A DNA stretch of 64,000 bases. It comes from Mycocentrospora acerina (taxonomy: Eukaryota > Ascomycota > Dothideomycetes > Pleosporales). The stretch covers positions 264,867-328,866 of the forward strand of contig JAKUHH010000091.1 of the NCBI GenBank assembly GCA_022701365.1, written 5' to 3'. The notes beneath the pieces are model-generated. The model saw only the letters and a list, made by a program, of their open reading frames with translations, ran no database searches and had not been told where the DNA came from. Of this stretch, positions 56,888-64,000 are shown one piece after another (the stretch's first letter is position 1; each line of letters begins with the position of its first letter). Made by a program: the position numbers and the translations under genes.

Positions 56888-58711
56888 GGCGAGTGAAGTC
56901 GAGGCAGTTAGTCGAGATGCGATCAGTTAAGAAACTTGGTTGAAAGGAAAACGAGAGGCATCAAGAAAGCAACGGTCAGGCATACAGGGTGTGGAGATGA
57001 GCTTGTGCCACCCTTAAAGCTTCAGCAATCCAGCCCCCAACACGGTGGTGCTCAACAGCAAATCTGTGCTGATGTTCGCTGCAAGGCCCCAACATAAGCA
57101 CTCTATGAGGCGGTGCGACGAATGAAAAGGGTGCATCTTGGCTATTTCTGAGATGGCAGTATTTTTGCTAAACTCAACCTGGCAATTCCGCTGCAGGGAT
57201 GGCGGGCGGAGTTATTGCGGCTGAGCGAAATTGCAAGTAAAATGGGGTTACGATTGACTTGAGGGGCGGCCTGGCCTGATTTAGTGTCCATCCCTGCGCG
57301 TATGTGACATGTCGACGCGTCTTTGTAGTTTACTAGTGAAGATGTGCACGTCTTTTGTTCCGAGTTCGGAACCATCATCTAGAGTATCTTGGGAATATTT
57401 TTGTGGTGCCTTTTAAAGGCTGCAGTCGCCAACTGTGACAAGATTAAATATACTTGATAGCGACAACAAATAGAACAACGACCTATAATTAACAGTACAA
57501 TTACGGTCTTGGCATCGAAACGGGTCAGATGAACAACCGCTCACCAAATTACGGCTCGTAAAGTACTGCATGTCACGTTAGGGGTGTCTTCGAGTGGCAG
57601 GTCATCACGCTAAAGTGCGATTGCCTTGCTATAGCTTTAGCACCTCCCTATAGCCAGGATTGAGCTGCGGATGGTATATTGCCTTCTAGGTATAGGTACT
57701 AGCCTTACTTCAATTCTGCCAAGGCTCAAGAAGTTATATGAAAGCCCCTAGTGGTCGCAAATAGAGGATAATCATCATATAGGAGCTAAAGACGATGCTA
57801 GTATATCAATACAGCCTTGCCACAAAGGTGGATGCAGGCTTAGTAAAATACCAAGTGCCAAAGTTGGATCGCACATGCAAGATTAACCATCCAAGGCTAT
57901 TGGGTGAGTAATGTTTCATACGCGAGTGGGGCAATTTCGTGCACACTTCTTTTGTGATTGATATAGTCTTTCACAGTTCCCAATCAGCTTACGAACTTTC
58001 TCTTGGCTCGGCTGCTGTGGCTCCCCACATTCAGAATCAGATGTGAAGCAGTCAGCGTCAGACAACATTCAAAGAACCTGAAGGTTACTATTTTCATCAG
58101 GGAGGAACCCAAGGAGCAATCAAGGTAGTAGAGAAAACTAAGGGTTTGACGGGTTTCTTCATAGACAGAGAGCGAATGAGTAATCACCCCGTCATTCCAA
58201 GGGCATGTTCCATAGTCATCTCGTGGAACTATCGGAAAGCATCTGGTTCGAGGCTCGTTTATGCGCGAAGGACCGATCTTGAAGCTAACTCGTAAAGGTA
58301 TCGCTGACAGGCAGGTTTCGTAAGCTGAGCACATATTCCATCCCCGATGATTTTTCAGGAAGTAATTGTCTGGCATTAAAAAAAGACATCCAAGTCTATT
58401 GTGGGAGACCTGTCCCAGCCTGCCTCAGAAACACTCTCCCACATCACAGAGAAAACACATTCCAGACAGAAAATATCTGAGTTCGTGTTGTACGGTGCGT
58501 AATCGATGACCTCCCGGCACAGTATTTTCTGGTGAACACATTCGGTCAACCCTCCGCTATACTTCTAGTAGCAATTCTGTGATCGGATGAGTATCAAGAA
58601 CCGACATGAATGATCTTGTCGCCGTGAATGAGAACATTTTACGGATTGATTTCCCCATGTCTATTTCACTGTGTGTATGAATTATAGACTGCTTGCAGGG
58701 CAACTAGACGC
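56888..58711. other. Intergenic region, one doubtful open frame
   Basis: About 1.8 kb. The only long frame is on the minus strand at 57984-58376 (130 codons from an ATG), with several Cys but no signal peptide, domain or second copy; I do not regard it as a gene. The right-hand part is AT-rich. Confidence 0.45.
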
Positions 58712-59188
58712 TCAATTTAGAATACTGGCATCAAACTTGGTACGTGGTCTTTTAAATACTTCCTGAGGATTTACGGGCGAATCACCTTCGCTAGTATCTG
58801 GAATAAGAACTAATCCTATTTTTCGTTTATCAACACAAGTAGCAACGATACGAATCGTGGTGTGGCGCAAGACTTTGAACGGTCTCAATCTCGCTCTCAA
58901 ACACTTGTTCTCGTTCTCTCCTGGAACCACCCAATAAAAAGCCATACAAGATTTGTCACAGCCAAAAACCAATTGATCTCTAGCTGTAAGGTCAGTAGAT
59001 TGATATATTTCACGCGGCAAGAAAATTCTGCGTTAGTTTGTTACTTCTCAACTATCTCCACATCTGCTCTCTGCACAAGGCTCAGACTCTTCACTAGCTT
59101 TCTGCAAGAGCTCTCCATCATCTTCTAAGAATATGTATTTTCCTTCTTCAACACATAGCGTGCGTATATACAAGGCGTTGTTGGTCAT
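58712..59188 (-). CDS. Possible small two-exon gene, 121 residues
   Basis: The frame 58712-58983 reads like protein: RDQLVFGCDKSCMAFYWV, then a Lys/Arg-rich middle and IVATCVDKRKIGLVLIP, ending at TGA. It is preceded by a good branch site and acceptor (CTGACCTTACAG). The best 5' exon is 59188-59095, starting ATG ACC AAC and encoding ALYIRTLCVEEGKYIFLEDD, joined by a 111-nt intron with a weak donor (GTGAAG). The joined frame is open for 121 residues with four Cys and no signal peptide. I do not recognise the family. Confidence 0.35.
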
Positions 59189-60233
59189 TTTGACATGGTG
59201 TATGCAGGTTCAGGACGCAAAAAGGCAAGTTCGGTGCTGGGCAGCGAATATAGCGCACTTGTACTGTTAGCCAATGCAGCTTACTTCAAGTCTAGACTGT
59301 AACAATAGTTCTCTTGTCTGTTCACAGACAAACAGTCCTCTAAGTGCCTGACACATCACGAGCAGTTTTTTTAATTGAAAATCCGAGGAGCTTGTGGAGG
59401 CGAACATTCGCTATGCTGTTGTACTCTTCCCTCACAACTCAATCATTATGTCTTTGTTTGATTCTGATGCTAGTTTGTATGAACCTGACAGCTGAAAATG
59501 ATGCTAGTTACAGTTCTGTGACAGTCGGAGCGAAGCGTGTTGACCAGAACTGAGTGTGCAAGGTTCGCGAGGCTGAGACATGTTTTCGAGGCTGAAGCAT
59601 GCAGCATGGGCGCGTAAACGATGGTCTGTTCAATTCTCCGGTCCACCACATCAAGGCTACATCCAGACGAATGTGATCTACTTGAGCAAAAGAGGGTATA
59701 AAAAACGGTGCCTTATCATTTTAGCCGTTCTTATCATTGATGTTCCTACTATAGTGGCTTTGGAGCTCCTACCAACTAATTCGCGGACTAGGGAGAAATT
59801 GGTGATGGAACCCGGCAGCATTTAACCATCAAACCCAGGTTCGCGCCCCAACGACTCACATTCAGCAAAACAGACAAGCTAAATATGAAGCATTGGCAGT
59901 CAAGATAGGTAACTTCGGTTCATCTCGGGAGCTGATTGGGCTAGTTAGTCAGCTATCACAACTAGTGTCTTGTCACACGAGCTCTTGCCATCTCCAGCCA
60001 ACCCGCACGGTGCTCTCCCCGCAAGATCGGTACCTGTTTTCATCATGGATCCTTCAGCCGCGTGGGCTCCGGCCGCATCATCGGCGCAATCTTGCAGAGT
60101 CTTTCGGATTGTCGGCTGCTGCCCAGAAAATCTCATATAGATAGCCTAGGGATGCCTTGATCCAAACGAGCAAGCTTCAAGTCATTCACTTCACTCTTGG
60201 CATACATCACCCAGCTTTTGGAGCCTCGACAAC
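59189..60233. other. Intergenic region
   Basis: No supported gene. Two consecutive short frames at 59344-59553 and 59580-59825 each carry a hydrophobic stretch but have no motif. The last 100 bases form the leader of the phosphatase gene. Confidence 0.45.
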
Positions 60234-61419
60234 ATGCTCAAATCATCCACCATTGTGGCAGCTCTCTGCTTTGCCGTCGGCAGCGTCGCAGCCCCAAGCT
60301 ATGCCACCCCTCCGAATTCGACTATCCAATTCAAATATTGGCCTGCAGAGGCAGGTCGAGCACTCAGCGCCATGATCCAAAAGAATGCCAACCAGAGCAA
60401 CTTCGCCGTCTTTGACATGGATCAGGTGAGGGACTTGCTGTTAAGAAACAGGATTTCAATCTGACTTCTTCTCCTACAGACAAGCTACAGATACGACCTG
60501 ACAGAGAGTCTCCTTCCATTCTTGGAGAACCGGGGCATTCTGACGCGCGCGAACCTGGAGCCGAGTCTCAAGTTGATCGATTACAAGGACAGCGCAAACT
60601 ACACCGAATCGCTTTACAGCTACTACCTTCGCCTCTGCGAGGTCGATGATTTTGTCTGCTACCCATGGCTCGCGCAAGTTTGGTCCATCTTCACGCTGCG
60701 TCAAATGAAGATCTACATCGACGAGCTCATGGCAAACAATTCTACGATTCCTACCAAATACTGGGATGGCGACAAGGTGGTGGCTGGCACCGTCAACTCG
60801 CCGAAGATCTTCCGTGGTCAGGCCGAGCTGTACAATGCGTTGATGAACAACGGTATCGAGGTCTACGTTGTGTCTGCTGCCAACGAAGAGCTTGTCCGTA
60901 AGTATTTTGTAAATATGTTGTTCAGGTCAATCGCTAAGCCCATACATAGGCATGGTCGCATCTGACCCGAAATACGGCTACAATGTGAAGCCCCAAAACG
61001 TCCTTGGCGTGGCAATGCTGCTGAAGAACGCAACATCAGGCGCCCTTACAAGCTCCCGGAAGCAGATTGTCGATGGTGACTACGATGAGGCGGCGAATCT
61101 GGATCTTCTAATGGGATCGTACCTATGGACGCCTGCGACATGGTTCGCTGGAAAGTGGGCCGCGATTTTGACATACATTGACCAGTGGAAGAGGCCAGTT
61201 CTGGTCGCTGGCGATACTCCTGGAAGTGATTCGTACATGCTTTTCCATGGTGTAGATACCGCAAAGGGAGGAATTCACCTGTGGGTCAACCGAAAGGAAG
61301 CAAACTATGTGCAGATCCAGAAGGAGATGGTGGAGAATGCGGCGGCACAAAAGGCAAACGGAAGGGAGGTTACCGCAGATAAGAACTGGGTCGTCGTGAA
61401 GTCGGCAGAGATCTTGTGA
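60234..61419 (+). CDS. Secreted HAD-superfamily phosphatase
   Basis: Predicted 359 residues from exons 60234-60425, 60480-60897 and 60950-61419 (introns 54 and 52 nt). Signal peptide MLKSSTIVAALCFAVGSVAA, so exported. HAD motif I is FDMDQT at residues 60-65, split by intron 1, with Asp61 the likely nucleophile and Asp63 the acid/base. Motif II is probably VYVVSAAN before intron 2; the Lys of motif III may be in LLKNATSG, and motif IV acidic residues in RPVLVAGDTPGSDSYML. ANLEPSLKLIDYKDSANYTESL and LCEVDDFVCYPWLAQV resemble the phosphorylcholine-phosphatase-like branch (PchP type), so release of phosphate from a small phosphomonoester outside the cell is likely. Substrate is not proven. Several N-glycosylation sequons fit secretion. 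Confidence 0.8.
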
Positions 61420-62108
61420 GAGATGACAAGCATAGAGTAGACGTGAAGAATTAATCGTCTCGATGCTCAGCCCAAGCGACTTTGTTGATTTGCTACGCGC
61501 TACTTTGCTTACTCATACTCTCTTACTTATGCTTCTACAACTGATTACAAGTATCTCCCTAGCTTATTGCCTAAGCATGATTTAACCATGTTACTAACTC
61601 TTTTTGCAAATACAGCGTTGCGGAAAAAAATAACAGACTTCATGTTACAGGCAACTACCACGCCTAAAGGTAAAAGACACTGCAAGCCGAGGGTAAATTA
61701 CGTGCTATATAAATATCCCCTTTCTTTTATCTAAACAGAGACTAGATCCTCAAAAAGAAGCTTCTATTATTTTGATACTATCCCTTTTACTCTTCTTCAT
61801 TATCCTACTTGTCAAAAGAGCCCTTATGCTCTACTTTTTTATTAATGTTACATCCTATCAATGGTGCTGTCTGTCGTTTTTAAGGATTTTACTTGCTTGG
61901 AATCAATTCATCTATTTTCAACTTGTATTATATTTTCACAACTCTAGAATAATTCTATATTTGATACCTAGTTCTGTAACAAGATTCGTACAGCTTTACT
62001 GTTTTGACGCTATTAGCTAAGCTGGACGTCGTTAACAGCTGTTTTTGACTAGATCTTTACCACTAAATTTATCTTCTTTGCTCGCTTAGCCTCTCTTTTA
62101 ACATTGAA
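61420..62108. other. AT-rich intergenic sequence with a TATA box
   Basis: No supported gene; the frame 61772-62020 is a hydrophobic product of T-rich DNA. TATATAAATA at 61706-61715 could serve as a core promoter, but it is 390 bases from the next ATG, which would need a long leader or a 5' intron. A run CTTATCTTCTTTCAG ending at about 62137 is also a good acceptor and could mark such an intron. Confidence 0.4.
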
Positions 62109-63424
62109 ATGATTGTTCTAGCTTATCTTCTTTCAGCGCCTCTGTCCACGTCGCTGGAGGCCAGCGCTAATGACAAGCCAAGCTGCATTTTGTTTGGCAG
62201 CCGAACAACTGATGAAGGAGATGAAGAACATTTGAATCTTTTTTCTAAGATCTTGCTTGATCTTGAAAAAGGTGAGTGGGTATTTAGCCTCGCCTATGAC
62301 ATTCACTAATGCCATCCACAGCGGAAGTCTTCGACGCTTTACACAAACGTCTTCCGTTTGAGTGGAACGATGATGAGAAATATGATATGGTCAACCCGTT
62401 TGGAGATCCCCGACAGCTTCAGTATCATGCCCTCTGGACCTTTGACACCCGAAATGACGTGTTGCGTTACACGAACGCGAACAATTGCAGTCAAATATCA
62501 CTTGCCCTTCTTCGGGAGTGTACTGTGAGTCTAGCTGGTATGGAATTACTTGGCGGACCTGTTCCTGTACCTTTGGAGCAAGCGTTCGATTCAGAAAAGC
62601 TTTACTGGAAACCGCAAGTAGAAGTTAACATCAGAATGCGCGCGTTTGCACATCGCCTACTTCGCGATTTTCATCACCAGTGGAGGCATGTTCTTCGAGA
62701 TAACTACAACTCTGTAACTTTAAGAGTACTTGCACGAGCCATCATCCGGCTCTCGACACTTGATTTCGAAATTCACGAAAATACAGGCGGACATGGCCCG
62801 CGGGGTGTACATGTATGGATTACACAGTTACCCGCCTGGGAGCCGTTTGAGGTTGACATTGTGCGCGTTGGGACCGTCTGGGTCATCCTCTGCCAAGATA
62901 TTCAAAATGGACTGTCAATAGTACAGCAACACGTAGCATCTCGGAAAATTACTACCACTGAAAGTCCTAGCACAACGGATTCTGGGGAAGTGAAGGCACA
63001 TTACATGATCTTATCAGTCAAGCATATTATGCTCTGTCACGGGACTAGTCTGGCTTCACTCAAGCATACTGCTCCACAGCCGCTCTTCAATGACGATTAT
63101 GGCTTCGGACCTCCGTCGGACCTGGCACTAGATTATCTCATCTGGGCCACTGCCTCTGCCAGACCTTTGATCTTTACACCCCTTCAGTCGCTAGCCATTG
63201 AGGTCCAAGACATGATGATAAACTACGTATCCGTAGGGACAGTAGTAGCTGCAAAAGTCGGCTGCTTGCTTGGCTTGGGGTCTCCGTTCTCGTGGAAAGA
63301 CGGTCCTCTACAGGTTACATTGGAGGAAAGACATCTAATTCGCCCTTCGGGATCCTCTGTCGAATCTCAAGTCTGGTTTGGTGAACACAAGAGTGGAATA
63401 GTCTATCTAGCACGAGCAGGCTAG
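62109..63424 (+). CDS. Unrecognised 421-residue protein
   Basis: Predicted from exons 62109-62271 and 62322-63424; the 50-nt intron (GTGAGT..CACAG) joins LLDLEK-A-EVFDALHKRL in frame. The first 20 residues (MIVLAYLLSAPLSTSLEASA) are hydrophobic and could be a weak signal peptide, or the true start may lie in an upstream exon. The rest looks like a soluble globular protein with many Trp and His: FGDPRQLQYHALWTFDTRND, AHRLLRDFHHQWRHVLRDNY, VHVWITQLPAWEPFEVDIVR. I recognise no domain or catalytic motif. The stop codon lies only 34 bases before the LINE ORF1 start, so its 3' end is at the edge of an insertion. Confidence 0.6.
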
Positions 63425-63458
63425 AGGCAGTATCTGGATACAACTTTCCTTCTGTTCA

Positions 63459-64000
63459 ATGGAAGAGACCCACAAAAACACTACAAACCAACACCAAAAA
63501 GACACAGAAAACACAGCAAACAACAACAAAAACAACACAAAATCGTGGGCTCAAGTAGCAGGCCTAGCAGACTCTGCTTTTGCTATTAATAGAAATACTT
63601 AAAATACTTAAAACACTCAAAAAACAAAGAAACAACACTTGTAAGCTACTCTAGAACAGCAGAAGCAAAAAGAGCTAATTTTGCTTACAAACCAAGATTT
63701 TTAACGTAGCTTAAATGTACTACAGCAGAGAGATGCTATAAACACTGCTCTAGCTACTATTACAAACAAAGCTCCTGTAGTAGCTAGAATTAGCTATACT
63801 ACTAACAACAACGTTGTTATTACAACAACAGACGCCTACAACGCTGATTTTTTGCTTAAAAATTAGGATAGCTGGATTTCTAGTATCTAGTTTTAATACC
63901 AAAAAATCCAGAAATCAGAGAGCTGGATCTAAGTAGTAGCTCACTACGTTTATGCACATAATGAGTTTTTACTAAACCCTGCTCTTCTAAAAATAGAAAT
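63459..64000 (+). mobile_element. RIP-damaged LINE (Tad1-like) ORF1, 5' part
   Basis: From an ATG at 63459 one frame reads through to the window edge with eight in-frame TAA/TAG stops (first at 63600, 63609, 63642 and 63702). Text between the stops is that of gag-like ORF1 proteins of fungal non-LTR retrotransposons: KSWAQVAGLADSAFA, LQQRDAINTALATITNKAPV, NNNVVITTTDAYNADFLLKN and SESWI*VVAHYVYAHNEFLL. The stops fit former CAA or CAG (Gln) codons, the change expected from RIP. The element continues beyond the window. Not functional as it stands. Confidence 0.8.

Noticed and set aside
57984..58376. 130-codon minus-strand frame with ATG
   Set aside because: Cys-containing but without signal peptide, domain, splice support or second copy; length is within chance for this base composition.

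Overview
The window reads as nuclear DNA of a filamentous ascomycete. Most convincing genes have short GT..AG introns (about 47-70 nt), and the products are typical fungal ones: a DUF3176 membrane protein, a Rom2-type Rho GEF, a Hal4/Sat4-type kinase, a fucose-permease-like MFS carrier and a Dip5-like amino-acid permease. The fungus-specific gene families and a LINE damaged by CAA/CAG-to-TAA/TAG changes, as left by repeat-induced point mutation (RIP), point to a Dothideomycete, probably Pleosporales. That placement is inference; nothing in the window identifies a species.

Layout. About 1-33 kb is gene-poor accessory sequence, with AT-rich stretches (most strongly about 25.6-29.6 kb), degenerate repeats, broken gene copies and lineage-type genes. 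These are: a DUF3176 protein (933-3027, -); a frameshifted gene relic (about 4697-5250, -); a small secreted Kex2-type protein (6418-7345, +); three members of one unnamed gene family (10260-10937 +, 12821-13696 -, 29598-30325 -); a 1238-residue orphan whose start codon is split by an intron (15355-19309, +); an MFS sugar carrier (20106-22098, -) and a decayed fragment of it (about 11590-11945); and a three-finger RanBP2-like zinc protein (30978-31523, -).

About 34-57 kb is housekeeping-like: amino-acid permease (34364-36263, -), Rom2-like Rho1 GEF (40042-44996, +), CCDC97/DUF2052 protein (46434-47171, -) divergent from a membrane spermidine-synthase-like protein (47656-49455, +), Hal4-like kinase (52926-55010, +) and a single-pass cell-surface protein (55603-56887, -). 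From 57 kb on the sequence is sparse again: a possible small two-exon gene (58712-59188, -), a secreted HAD phosphatase (60234-61419, +), an unrecognised 421-residue protein (62109-63424, +) and, at the right edge, ORF1 of a RIP-damaged LINE (63459-64000, +).

Functional links are modest. The Rom2-like GEF, the wall-sensor-like surface protein and the Hal4-like kinase would all act at the plasma membrane (wall integrity, ion homeostasis), and two permeases serve nutrient uptake; there is no obvious biosynthetic cluster. The most novel material is the accessory block: one small-gene family in three copies that share an intron at the same codon and phase, and a large orphan that has left a decayed second copy and shares a C-terminal motif with one of the small genes. 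All exon joins were derived by hand from splice signals and reading-frame continuity.
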